Below are positions 1-6,867 of a DNA stretch of 11,368 nucleotides, piece after piece (the first letter of the stretch is position 1; each line of letters starts with the position of its first letter). The stretch spans positions 1 through 11,368 of the forward strand of contig JAEYXQ010000024.1 in assembly GCA_023431205.1 (NCBI GenBank). Direction: 5' to 3'. The notes beneath the pieces are model-generated. The model was not told where the DNA came from. It made no database searches and saw only the letters and a program-made list of their open reading frames with translations. This stretch comes from Pseudomonadota bacterium. GTDB taxonomy: Bacteria; Pseudomonadota; Alphaproteobacteria; Rhizobiales; Devosiaceae. Position numbers and translations under genes: made by a program.

Positions 1-388
1 GCCCGTAAAGGCCCCCCACGAGCTCGGTTCCGTCCCAGACCTCCACCGTATGCGCCACGCCGCGGCGGAACAGCTCGCCATAGACGCGGCGGATGGAGCC
101 GTTGATCCAGGTGGAATCGCGGTCCTCGCCGACCGTGGCGCAGCCTTCGATGATGCCGTCCCAGTCGGTATCGACGCGGATTGCAAAGCCGCTGCGCCGC
201 ATGGACTTGCGCAGGCTCTTGGACAGGTGGAAGCCGTCGAGCGGCATTATGCCCCGTTGGTCGGGGCTGACCCAGAACAGGTCCTCGTCGGCGGCATCTT
301 CGGCCATGGGGAAGATGCCGGCGCGATAGGCGCGCAGGATCAGCTCGGGCGTGATCTCGATGGCGAAGGGATCGGAGCGGCGGACCAT
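1..388 (-). CDS. aat: Leucyl/phenylalanyl-tRNA--protein transferase, N-terminal part (cut by window edge)
   Basis: Aat moves Leu or Phe from aminoacyl-tRNA onto the N-terminal Arg or Lys of proteins, marking them for ClpS/ClpAP degradation in the cytoplasm. The visible 129 residues carry the family hallmarks in order: EITPELILRAYRAGIFPMAE at 11-30, LFWVSPDQRGIMPLDGFH at 37-54, TWINGSIRRVYGELFRRG near 93-110, and HTVEVWDGTELVGGLYG at the cut end. The family is usually about 200-230 residues, so roughly the last third or more lies outside the window. The ATG at 388 gives the usual short leader before the ITPELL block. No purine-rich ribosome binding site is visible in the 12 bases between that ATG and an upstream hairpin. 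It is the last visible gene of the aroQ-accB-accC-aat series, a common order in Rhizobiales. The family call is secure; the start is likely. Confidence 0.95.
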   Translation of the reverse strand, partial: MVRRSDPFAIEITPELILRAYRAGIFPMAEDAADEDLFWVSPDQRGIMPLDGFHLSKSLRKSMRRSGFAIRVDTDWDGIIEGCATVGEDRDSTWINGSIRRVYGELFRRGVAHTVEVWDGTELVGGLYG

Positions 389-400
389 GCAGCAAAGATA

Positions 401-420
401 AGGGGCGCCGCAGCGCCCCT
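401..420 (-). terminator. Perfect 8-bp hairpin between accC and aat, terminator- or attenuator-like
   Basis: AGGGGCGC (401-408) and GCGCCCCT (413-420) are perfect inverted repeats around a 4-base loop. On the minus strand the stem starts 7 bases after the accC stop codon and is followed by TATCTTT, a weak T-rich run, then the aat start codon 12 bases after the stem. It could end part of the accBC transcript and so lower aat expression, or it could stabilise the upstream mRNA 3' end. The T-run is too interrupted to call a strong intrinsic terminator. Confidence 0.5.
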
Positions 421-427
421 CAATGGC

Positions 428-1774
428 TCAGGCCTTGTTTGCGGCCAGGAACTTTTCCAGCCAGTGGATGTCGTAGTTGCCGGCGAGGATATCGGGTTCG
501 CGGATCAGCCGCTGGAACAGGGGTAGGGTGGTCTTGACCCCGTCGACCACGAACTCGTCGATGGCGCGGCGCAGGCGCTGCAGGCACTCGTCGCGCGTGC
601 GGCCATAGACGATGAGCTTGCCGATCAGGGAGTCATAGTAGGGCGGGATCTTGTAGCCCTGGTAGACGGCGGAATCGACGCGCACGCCGACGCCACCCGC
701 GGGGTGGTAGAAGGTGATCGTGCCGGGCGACGGCGCAAAGGTCTGCGGGTCCTCGGCATTGATGCGCACCTCGATGGCGTGGCCATAGAACTGCACCTGC
801 TCCTGCGTCATCGACAGGGGCTGGCCGGAGGCGACGCTGATCTGCTCGTAGACGATGTCGATGCCGGTGATGCGCTCGGTGACCGGGTGCTCCACCTGCA
901 GGCGGGTGTTCATCTCGATGAAGTAGAACTCGCCGTTCTCGTACAGGAACTCGATGGTGCCGGCGCCCGAGTACTGGAGCTTGCGCATGGCCGCGGCGCA
1001 GATTTCGCCGATGCGGTCGCGTTCTTCCGGCTTGATGGTCGGGCCGCCGGCCTCTTCCCAGACTTTCTGGTGGCGGCGCTGCAGCGAGCAGTCGCGCACG
1101 CCGAGATGGACCGCATTGCCCTTGCCGTCGCCCAGCACCTGCACTTCGATGTGGCGCGGCTTTTCGAGATACTTCTCCATGTAGACGGAGTCGTTGCCGA
1201 AGGCGGCCTTGGCCTCGGTGCGGGCGGTGGACCAGGCTTCCAGCAGGTCGCTTTCGGTCTTGGCCACCTTCATGCCGCGGCCACCACCACCAGCGGTTGC
1301 CTTGATCAGCACCGGATAGCCGATCTCGGCGGCCGTCCGCAGCGCGTCCGCGTCGGTTTCGACGGCGCCGGCGGAGCCGGGAACCACCGGGATACCGAGC
1401 TCCACCGCCGTCTTCTTGGCGGTGATCTTGTCGCCCATGATCTCGATATGGTGCGCCGAGGGTCCGATGAAGGTGACCTTGTGCTCCTCGAGAATCTTGG
1501 CAAAGCGAGCGTTTTCCGAGAGGAAGCCGTAGCCCGGATGCACCGCATCGGCGCCGGTGATCTCGCAGGCGGCCAGGATCGACGGGATGTTGAGGTAGCT
1601 GTCCTTGGCGGCGTTCGGGCCGATGCAGACGCTCTCGTCGGCAAGGCGCACATGCATGGCATTGGCGTCGGCGGTGGAATGCACCGCCACCGTCTGGATG
1701 CCGAGTTCCTTGCACGCCCTGAGGATGCGCAGGGCGATCTCGCCGCGATTGGCGATGAGGACCTTCTGGAACAT
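428..1774 (-). CDS. accC: Acetyl-CoA carboxylase, biotin carboxylase subunit
   Basis: This ATP-grasp enzyme carboxylates the biotin on AccB using ATP and bicarbonate, the first half-reaction of malonyl-CoA synthesis for fatty acids. It is 448 residues, the usual family length. The N-terminal biotin carboxylase domain opens with KVLIANRGEIALR (4-16) and holds HPGYGFLSEN (79-88). The ATP-grasp part has MGDK (113-116), the glycine-rich lid ATAGGGGRGMK (159-169), RDCSLQRRHQK (227-237) and IEMNTRLQVEHPVTE (286-300). Expected active-site residues are present: Lys116, Lys158, His208, Lys237, Glu275, Glu287, Asn289 and Arg291. The C-terminal domain has the GHAIEVRINAEDP block and PPYYDSLIGKLI. It lies 11 bases after accB, with GGGGA a few bases before its ATG, so accB and accC are surely one transcript. 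Nothing is missing or broken. Confidence 0.98.
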   Translation of the reverse strand: MFQKVLIANRGEIALRILRACKELGIQTVAVHSTADANAMHVRLADESVCIGPNAAKDSYLNIPSILAACEITGADAVHPGYGFLSENARFAKILEEHKVTFIGPSAHHIEIMGDKITAKKTAVELGIPVVPGSAGAVETDADALRTAAEIGYPVLIKATAGGGGRGMKVAKTESDLLEAWSTARTEAKAAFGNDSVYMEKYLEKPRHIEVQVLGDGKGNAVHLGVRDCSLQRRHQKVWEEAGGPTIKPEERDRIGEICAAAMRKLQYSGAGTIEFLYENGEFYFIEMNTRLQVEHPVTERITGIDIVYEQISVASGQPLSMTQEQVQFYGHAIEVRINAEDPQTFAPSPGTITFYHPAGGVGVRVDSAVYQGYKIPPYYDSLIGKLIVYGRTRDECLQRLRRAIDEFVVDGVKTTLPLFQRLIREPDILAGNYDIHWLEKFLAANKA

Positions 1775-1785
1775 GGAAAGTCCCC

Positions 1786-2283
1786 TTATTCGATGACGAC
1801 CAGCGGCTCGCCGTATTCGACGGGCTGGGCGTCGTCGACCAGGATGCGGGTGACGGTGCCCGAGCGGTGCGCCGGGATCTGGTTCATGGTCTTCATCGCC
1901 TCGATGATGAGGACGGTCTGGCCTTCGGAGACCTTGGAGCCGACTTCAACGAACGAGGGCTTGCCGGGCTCGGGCGAGCGGTAGGCGGTGCCGACCATGG
2001 GCGAGGTCAGCGTGCCGGGATTGGAGGCCAGGTCCTCGGCGGGAGCCGGGGCGGCAGAGACGGAACCTGCCGGCACGGCAGAGGTGGCGGGAGTCGCCGG
2101 TGCCGCCGGCGGTGCATAGAACTGCTGCGGGGCAGGGGCGTAGACAGGCGCCTCGTTGGGATAGGAGCGGGTGACGCGGACCCTCAGGTCGTCCTGCTCG
2201 ATTTCGATCTCGGCCAGGTTTTCCTTGTTGAGCAGTTCGGCAATGGCCCGGATCAGCTCCTGATCCACATTCGACTTGGTCAT
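1786..2283 (-). CDS. accB: Acetyl-CoA carboxylase, biotin carboxyl carrier protein (BCCP)
   Basis: AccB carries the biotin that shuttles CO2 from AccC to the AccA/AccD carboxyltransferase. At 165 residues it is normal for the family. Residues 1-40 form the N-terminal region with a helix and the acidic EIEIEQDDLRVRVTRS segment. Residues about 44-90 are an Ala/Pro-rich flexible linker. The biotinyl domain follows from about 92, with the acceptor motif IIEAMKTMNQIPA and modified lysine Lys131. The Thr after the lysine, where many proteins have Met, is common in related alphaproteobacteria, as I recall. The start is supported by GGGAGA (minus strand, 2299-2294) about 10 bases upstream; a closer AGGA sits nearly against the ATG. 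The gene follows aroQ by 32 bases and precedes accC by 11, as expected for an operon. Confidence 0.97.
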   Translation of the reverse strand: MTKSNVDQELIRAIAELLNKENLAEIEIEQDDLRVRVTRSYPNEAPVYAPAPQQFYAPPAAPATPATSAVPAGSVSAAPAPAEDLASNPGTLTSPMVGTAYRSPEPGKPSFVEVGSKVSEGQTVLIIEAMKTMNQIPAHRSGTVTRILVDDAQPVEYGEPLVVIE

Positions 2284-2315
2284 TTCCTGTCGGTCTCCCG
2301 CGCTCGGCGCGCTTG

Positions 2316-2753
2316 TTATTTCAGTTTGTCGGCGAGCCCTTCCAGCGCCAGCCTATACCCACCGATGCCGAAGCCGCAAATGACGGCCAGAGCAACGGCG
2401 GAAACAAAGGAATGGTGCCGAAACGCTTCACGCTGGTGAATGTTCGAAATATGCACTTCGGCCACCGGCAGCCCGACAGCCTTCAGGGCGTCGGGAATGG
2501 CGACTGAGGTGTGCGAGTAGCCCGCCGGGTTGATCAGGATCGCGTCGGCCGTGCCGAGCGCCTGCTGGATCCAGGTGACCAGTTCGCCCTCGTGGTTGGA
2601 CTGGCGGAAGTCGATCTCGAGCCCGAGGCGCTCGCCGGTCTGGCGGCAGAGGGCCTCCACATCCTTGAGGGTCTCCGACCCGTAGATGCCGGGCTCGCGA
2701 GTACCGAGCATGTTGAGGTTCGGACCGTTGAGAACGAGAACGCGCTGGGCCAT
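2316..2753 (-). CDS. aroQ: 3-dehydroquinate dehydratase, type II
   Basis: AroQ dehydrates 3-dehydroquinate to 3-dehydroshikimate, the third step of chorismate and aromatic amino acid synthesis. The chosen ATG gives 145 residues, right for the small dodecameric type II enzyme. It starts MAQRVLVLNGPNLNMLGTRE; an upstream in-frame TTG at 2792 would add 13 residues unlike the family. Active-site residues are visible: Arg19 and Tyr24 on the lid (TRE...GIYG), Asn75 in INPAGYSHTSVAIPDAL, His101 in EVHISNIHQRE, and Arg112 in FRHHSFVS. GGAA lies just ahead of the ATG on the minus strand. It heads the aroQ-accB-accC-aat series and is separated from topA by 115 bases containing a terminator-like hairpin, so it probably has its own promoter. 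No convincing promoter was seen. Confidence 0.97.
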   Translation of the reverse strand: MAQRVLVLNGPNLNMLGTREPGIYGSETLKDVEALCRQTGERLGLEIDFRQSNHEGELVTWIQQALGTADAILINPAGYSHTSVAIPDALKAVGLPVAEVHISNIHQREAFRHHSFVSAVALAVICGFGIGGYRLALEGLADKLK

Positions 2754-2822
2754 GATTTCCGCCTTGTGCACCGGCCGGTTCGGCAGGCGCAAGCGCGGTT
2801 ACACGAATTGCACCGAAAAGGC

Positions 2823-2841
2823 AAAACTGCGGCGCAGTCTT
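2823..2841 (-). terminator. Putative intrinsic terminator of topA
   Basis: On the minus strand AAGACTGC, a 3-base loop GCC, and GCAGTTTT form a stem of 8 pairs (one G-U) whose 3' arm ends in four T, followed a few bases later by CTTTTC. It lies 28 bases beyond the topA stop and before aroQ. The core ACTGC/GCAGT stem is only 5 GC-rich pairs, so termination may be partial. Confidence 0.5.
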
Positions 2842-2868
2842 CTCCGCGGCGGGGAGAGGAAAGCTGCC

Positions 2869-5484
2869 TCAGAAGGGGGGCGTCTCGTCCTCGGTTATCT
2901 TCTTGGTCTTGCTGGCGGGCGCCTTCTTGGGAGCGGTCTTCGCCGCCGGCTTCTTGGCCGCCGCCTTCTTCTTGGCCGGAGCCTTCTTGACCTTGGCGCC
3001 TGTCGCCTCCGCCCGGGCAGCGAGCAGAGCCACGGCCTGTTCCAGCGTCACATCCTCGGGCTTGCTGTCCTTGGAGATGGTGGCGTTGATCTTGCCCTGG
3101 TTCACATAGGGCCCATAGCGCCCGGCACGTACCGTGATCGGCCCCGCCTCGTGCTCGAAGCTCTTGATCGCGGCCTGGGCGGCCCCGCCGCCGCGCTTGA
3201 ACCCGCCTGCCGCCTTCTGGGCGATGAGGTCCACGGCGCGGTTGATGCCGACGGTGAACACCTCTTCCACATCCGGCAAGTTGGCGTACTTGCCGTCGTG
3301 GAGAATGAACGGGCCATAGCGACCAAGCCCGGCGCTGATCGGCAGCCCCGTTTCCGGATGAAGGCCCACTTCGCGCGGCAGCGACAGCAGCTGCAGCGCC
3401 TTCTCCAGCGTCAGCGAAGCGGGATCCCACCCCTTCGGCAGCGAGCTGCGCTTGGGTTCCTTGCCGTCGCCGAGCTGCACGTAAGGCCCGAAGCGGCCGG
3501 ACTTGAGGAACACCTCCTCGCCCGACTCCGGATCGACGCCTAGGATGCCGTCACCGGCCGCCGCTTCCGACGACTGACCGCTGGCAGCGTCCGACAACTG
3601 CATGGTGTGCTTGCACTCGGGATAGTTGGAGCAGCCGATGAAGGCGCCGAACTTGCCCAGCTTCAGCGACAGCGTGCCGGTGCCGCAGGTCGGGCATCGG
3701 CGCGGGTCCGAACCATCCTCGCGCGGCGGGAAGATATGATCCGCCAGCAAGTCGTTGAGCCCGTCGAGCACCTCGGAGACGCGGAGATCCTTGATCTCCT
3801 CGGTCGCCGCGGTGAAATCCTTCCAGAAGTCGCGCAGCAGCGACTTGTAGTCGAGCTCGCCTGCCGACACCTGGTCGAGCTGTTCCTCGAGATGCGCGGT
3901 GAAGTCGTACTCGACATAGCGGCTGAAAAAGCTCTCGAGGAACGCGGTGACGATGCGGCCTCGATCCTCGGGATGCAGCGCCTTGCCCTCGAGCCGGACA
4001 TAGTCGCGGTCCTTGAGCGTGGTCAGCGTCGCGGCATAGGTGGAAGGGCGGCCGATGCCGAGCTCCTCCATCTTCTTGATCAGGCTCGCTTCGGTGTAGC
4101 GCGACGGCGGCTGAGTAAAATGCTGCTCGATCGCCACCTTTTCGAGGTCCGGCTTGTCGCCGACGGCGAGCGGCGGCAGTTCGCGGCTTTCCTCGTCGTC
4201 ATTGTCCTCACCGCTCGAGGCTTCCACGCCATAAAGGGTCAGGAAGCCGGGGAAGGTCACGACAGAACCGGTGGCCCGCAGCTCGACCTTGCGGCCGGGC
4301 ACGTTGACGGCGATGTCGACGGTGGTGCGGTCGATCTCGGCCGACTTCATCTGCGAGGCGAGCGTGCGGCGCCAGATCAGCCCATAGAGCTTCTGCTGGT
4401 CCGCATCGATGTGCAACTGCTCGGGCCGCTTGAACATGTCGGTGGGGCGGATGGCCTCGTGAGCCTCCTGGGCGTTCTTGGCCTTGCTCTGGTAGATGCG
4501 CGCCTTTTCCGGCAGGTACTCCTCGCCGAAATACTTGCCGATCACCGAGCGCGCCATGCCGATGCCTTCCGGCGCCATCTGCACGGCGTCGGTTCGCATA
4601 TAGGTGATCAGCCCGTCCTCGTAGAGCCGCTGGGCGATCTGCATGGTGCGGTTGGGCGAAAACCCGAGGCGCGAGGATGCATCCTGCTGCAGCGAGGAGG
4701 TGGTGAAGGGGGCGTAGGGGTTACGCTTGGTCGGCTTTTTTTCGACGTTGGTGACGTTGAACTGGCCGGACTCGATCAGCGCCTTGAGCGCCGCCGCGTC
4801 CTCGCCGGTCTTGATCGCCAGCTTGTCGGTCTTCTTGCCGTCCACCGAGAACAGCCGCGCCAGGAAGCCCTTGCCACCCTGCTTCAGCTGCGCTTCGACC
4901 GACCAGTATTCCTCCGGCCTGAACTTCTCGATCTCGGCCTCGCGGTCCGACACCAGCCGCAGCGCCACCGATTGCACGCGCCCCGCGGACCGCGAGCCCG
5001 GGAGCTTGCGCCACAGGATCGGGGAGAGGGTGAAGCCAACGAGGTAGTCGAGGGCCCGGCGCGCCAGGTAGGCGTCCACCAGCGGCATATCGATGTCGCG
5101 CGGATTCGCCATCGCCGCGGTGACCGCGTCCTTGGTGATGGCATTGAACACCACGCGCTGAACCGGGGTGTCCTTCTTGATCGCCTTCTTGGCCTTGAGC
5201 ACATCCATGATGTGCCAGGAGATGGCCTCGCCTTCGCGATCCGGGTCGGTCGCGAGGATCAGGCCGTCGGCATTCTTGAGAGCATTGGCGATGTCGCTGA
5301 CGCGCTTGCGGGCGGCGGTGTCCACCTCCCACGACATGGCGAAGTCTTCCTCGGGACGAACCGAGCCGTCCTTGGAGGGCAGATCGCGGATATGACCGAA
5401 GGAGGCCAGGACCTCATAGTCCTTGCCCAGATATTTGTTGATTGTCTTGGCCTTAGCCGGACTTTCAACGACGACGACCTTCAT
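2869..5484 (-). CDS. topA: DNA topoisomerase I (type IA)
   Basis: TopA relaxes negative supercoils by single-strand passage. The chosen ATG gives 871 residues. The Toprim domain begins MKVVVVESPAKAKTI, with Glu7 and the metal-binding ATDPDREGEAISWH (Asp80, Asp82, Glu84). SRSAGRVQSVALRLV is at 164-178. The catalytic tyrosine is Tyr295 in LITYMRTDA, and GIGRPSTYA is at 476-484. The C-terminal part has one intact four-cysteine zinc ribbon (Cys597, 600, 618, 624), then three zinc-less repeats with RFGPYV, RYGPF and RYGPYV at about 664, 722 and 789. It ends in a Lys/Ala/Pro-rich tail (831-862). A GTG at 5568 would add 28 unrelated residues and lies upstream of the promoter found at 5522-5550, so 5484 is preferred. 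GGGGCAG precedes this ATG. In many Rhizobiales topA follows dprA; here a plus-strand gene separates them. Confidence 0.98.
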   Translation of the reverse strand: MKVVVVESPAKAKTINKYLGKDYEVLASFGHIRDLPSKDGSVRPEEDFAMSWEVDTAARKRVSDIANALKNADGLILATDPDREGEAISWHIMDVLKAKKAIKKDTPVQRVVFNAITKDAVTAAMANPRDIDMPLVDAYLARRALDYLVGFTLSPILWRKLPGSRSAGRVQSVALRLVSDREAEIEKFRPEEYWSVEAQLKQGGKGFLARLFSVDGKKTDKLAIKTGEDAAALKALIESGQFNVTNVEKKPTKRNPYAPFTTSSLQQDASSRLGFSPNRTMQIAQRLYEDGLITYMRTDAVQMAPEGIGMARSVIGKYFGEEYLPEKARIYQSKAKNAQEAHEAIRPTDMFKRPEQLHIDADQQKLYGLIWRRTLASQMKSAEIDRTTVDIAVNVPGRKVELRATGSVVTFPGFLTLYGVEASSGEDNDDEESRELPPLAVGDKPDLEKVAIEQHFTQPPSRYTEASLIKKMEELGIGRPSTYAATLTTLKDRDYVRLEGKALHPEDRGRIVTAFLESFFSRYVEYDFTAHLEEQLDQVSAGELDYKSLLRDFWKDFTAATEEIKDLRVSEVLDGLNDLLADHIFPPREDGSDPRRCPTCGTGTLSLKLGKFGAFIGCSNYPECKHTMQLSDAASGQSSEAAAGDGILGVDPESGEEVFLKSGRFGPYVQLGDGKEPKRSSLPKGWDPASLTLEKALQLLSLPREVGLHPETGLPISAGLGRYGPFILHDGKYANLPDVEEVFTVGINRAVDLIAQKAAGGFKRGGGAAQAAIKSFEHEAGPITVRAGRYGPYVNQGKINATISKDSKPEDVTLEQAVALLAARAEATGAKVKKAPAKKKAAAKKPAAKTAPKKAPASKTKKITEDETPPF

Positions 5485-5521
5485 CTGCCCCGGTTTCCGC
5501 TGCTTGCTTGAGAGGTGGCGC

Positions 5522-5550
5522 AACATGGTGAAGGGGCAGGGGCGTGTCAA
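5522..5550 (-). promoter_or_regulatory. Putative sigma-70-type promoter of topA
   Basis: On the minus strand a perfect -35 hexamer TTGACA (5550-5545) is followed after exactly 17 bases by CATGTT (5527-5522) as a -10, matching 3 of 6 consensus positions. Weak -10 boxes with a strong -35 are usual for housekeeping promoters in this class. Transcription would begin near 5515, leaving a leader of about 30 bases before the topA ATG at 5484. This supports the shorter topA start. Confidence 0.6.
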
Positions 5551-5558
5551 CGGGCCGT

Positions 5559-5590
5559 CCCCGACCACCTCGCTCTCCCCGTAGGGGAGG
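5559..5590 (+). repeat. Short palindromic element (C-tract plus hairpin), degenerate copy
   Basis: CTCCCC (5575-5580) and GGGGAG (5584-5589) form a perfect 6-bp stem around GTA, preceded by a CCCCGACCACCT tract. The same layout, a CCCC-rich tract then a GC-rich hairpin ending GGGGAGG, appears in the 8672-8710 element, so this looks like a shortened relative. It sits in the divergent gap between topA and the aldo/keto reductase gene, just upstream of the topA -35 box. Confidence 0.45.
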
Positions 5591-5596
5591 AATTTG

Positions 5597-5626
5597 TTGC
5601 GCCGCGCCTGCCCGGTGTGGTGAAAT
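5597..5626 (+). promoter_or_regulatory. Weak candidate promoter for the aldo/keto reductase gene
   Basis: TTGCGC (5597-5602), an 18-base spacer, and TGAAAT (5621-5626, 4 of 6 matches to the -10 consensus) lie about 100 bases before the plus-strand gene. The -35 matches only 3 of 6. It is the best candidate I found in this gap, but such matches arise easily by chance. The remainder, 5627-5714, shows nothing else recognisable. Confidence 0.25.
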
Positions 5627-5728
5627 CGCGGCGGCGCAACTCCGCGCCCAACTCACCAGCACAACGAGACCGTCACCGTTCCGTGCGGCAGCGTCTCGCC
5701 GTCTGCAGCCTTCTGGAGGAGCACACCA

Positions 5729-6754
5729 ATGGAATACCGCAAGCTCGGCAACAGTGGCGTCATCGTGACCGCCTACTGCCTCGGCACCATGACCTTCGGC
5801 AAGGAATCCGACGAAGCGACCTCCTTCCGGATCATGGACACCTATGTGGAGGCGGGCGGCAATTTCCTCGACACGGCCGACGTCTACAGCGACGGCGCCT
5901 CCGAGGAGATCATCGGGCGCTGGCTCAAGGGCAAGCAGTTGCGAGACCTCGTCATCGCCACCAAGGGGCGCTTCCCCATGGGCGACGGATCCAACCATCT
6001 CGGCCTGTCGCGCAAGCACCTGGCGGAGGCGCTCGATGCTTCGCTGCGGCGGCTCGGCGTCGAGCAGATCGACCTTTATCAGCTGCACGCCTTCGACGCG
6101 CTGACCCCGATCGAGGAGACGCTGCGCTTCCTCGACGACGCCATCACCAACGGCAAGATCGCCTATTACGGCTTCTCCAACTTCCTCGGCTGGCAACTGA
6201 CCAAGGCGGTGTGGACGGCCAGGCTCAACCACTACCAGCCGCCGGTGACGCTGCAGCCGCAATACAACCTCCTGGTGCGCGACATCGAGCACGAGGTGAT
6301 CCCCGCCTGCCAGGATGCCGGCATGGGCCTGCTGCCGTGGTCGCCACTCGCTGGCGGCTGGCTCAGCGGCAAGTACAAGCGCGACCAGATGCCGACCGGC
6401 GCCACCCGCCTGGGCGAGAACCCCAACCGCGGCATGGAGGCCTTCGAGGCCCGCAACGCCCAGGAACGGACCTGGCAGGTGATCAGCGCCGTCCAGGACC
6501 TGGCTGAAGTTCGCGGCATCAGCATGGCCCAGGTGGCGCTCGCCTGGACGGCGCAAAAGCGGGCGGTGACCTCGGTGATTCTTGGCGCCCGAACGGTCGA
6601 CCAGTTGCGTGACAATCTTGGTGCCGCCTCCATCCGGCTCGATGAAGCCGAGATGGCAAAGCTCGACACCGCCAGCGCCCCACACATTGCCGATTATCCT
6701 TATGGTGCCGGCGGCAACCGCCAGCGGAACCGCAAGATGGAAGGCGGGCGCTAA
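5729..6754 (+). CDS. Aldo/keto reductase
   Basis: A cytoplasmic NAD(P)H-dependent oxidoreductase of the aldo/keto reductase superfamily; the substrate cannot be told from sequence. At 341 residues it is typical of the longer bacterial members of the YajO/potassium-channel-beta-like type. It opens MEYRKLGNSGVIVTAYCLGT. The catalytic tetrad is complete: Asp48 and Tyr53 in FLDTADVYSDG, Lys79 in IATKG, and His120 in DLYQLHAFD. Cofactor-binding elements are the GFSNF strand (148-152), LLPWSPLAGGWLSGKY (201-216), and VILGARTVDQLRDNL near the C-terminus. A strong GGAGGA (5715-5720) lies 8 bases before the ATG. It is the only plus-strand gene here, convergent with dprA and divergent from topA, and has palindromic elements on both sides. 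Codon use looks like that of its neighbours, so recent foreign origin is not indicated. Confidence 0.93.
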   Translation: MEYRKLGNSGVIVTAYCLGTMTFGKESDEATSFRIMDTYVEAGGNFLDTADVYSDGASEEIIGRWLKGKQLRDLVIATKGRFPMGDGSNHLGLSRKHLAEALDASLRRLGVEQIDLYQLHAFDALTPIEETLRFLDDAITNGKIAYYGFSNFLGWQLTKAVWTARLNHYQPPVTLQPQYNLLVRDIEHEVIPACQDAGMGLLPWSPLAGGWLSGKYKRDQMPTGATRLGENPNRGMEAFEARNAQERTWQVISAVQDLAEVRGISMAQVALAWTAQKRAVTSVILGARTVDQLRDNLGAASIRLDEAEMAKLDTASAPHIADYPYGAGGNRQRNRKMEGGR

Positions 6755-6771
6755 CACCGAGGAGGGCAGTT

Positions 6772-6822
6772 CCTTCGCCTTCTCCCCTTGCAGGAGAAGG
6801 TGCCCGAAGGGCGGATGAGGGG
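6772..6822 (-). repeat. Double-hairpin palindromic repeat of Rhizobiales type
   Basis: CCTTCTCC (6778-6785) and GGAGAAGG (6793-6800) form a perfect 8-bp stem with a 7-base loop. Directly after it, GCCC-GAA-GGGC (6802-6812) forms a second small hairpin, then GGATGAGGGG. From memory, on the minus strand this order (CCCCTCATCC, small hairpin, large CT/GA-rich hairpin) matches a dispersed intergenic repeat common in Rhizobiales genomes. It lies 17 bases after the aldo/keto reductase stop and may protect or end that transcript. There is no T-run, so a classic intrinsic terminator is not supported. Confidence 0.65.
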
Positions 6823-6845
6823 TTCTTGGGTGGACCGGCCGTCGA

Positions 6846-6867
6846 GTGAGGGGCGCTGCCCCCTCAC
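6846..6867. terminator. 8-bp hairpin shared by two convergent genes
   Basis: GTGAGGGG (6846-6853) and CCCCTCAC (6860-6867) form a perfect 8-bp stem with a 6-base loop. The right arm includes the dprA stop codon (6864-6866, minus strand). It lies between the convergent aldo/keto reductase and dprA genes and would form in RNA from either strand. No T-run follows in either direction, so it may act as a barrier or 3'-end stabiliser instead of an intrinsic terminator. Confidence 0.45.

Noticed and set aside
1880..1900. Unusual biotin site EAMKTMN in AccB
   Set aside because: Thr after the biotinylated lysine is, as I recall, common in related alphaproteobacteria, so it is not a sign of lost function.
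704..1984. 426-residue plus-strand open frame opposite accC and accB
   Set aside because: Antisense shadow of two intact genes; no ribosome binding site or domain.
2299..2311. 5-bp CGCGC/GCGCG inverted repeat between aroQ and accB
   Set aside because: Short, without a T-run, and expected by chance at this GC content; it also sits inside an operon next to the accB ribosome binding site.
2763..2792. Possible aroQ promoter TTGCGC-N18-CACAAG
   Set aside because: Transcription would start within a few bases of the ATG, conflicting with the GGAA ribosome binding site; both boxes are weak.
3607..5511. 634-residue plus-strand open frame opposite topA
   Set aside because: Antisense shadow of topA with Leu/Arg/Asp-rich composition and no recognisable domain.
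5485..5568. Longer topA start at GTG 5568
   Set aside because: The extra 28 residues do not resemble the family start, and a consensus -35 box lies inside this stretch, so the extension is probably not transcribed in full.
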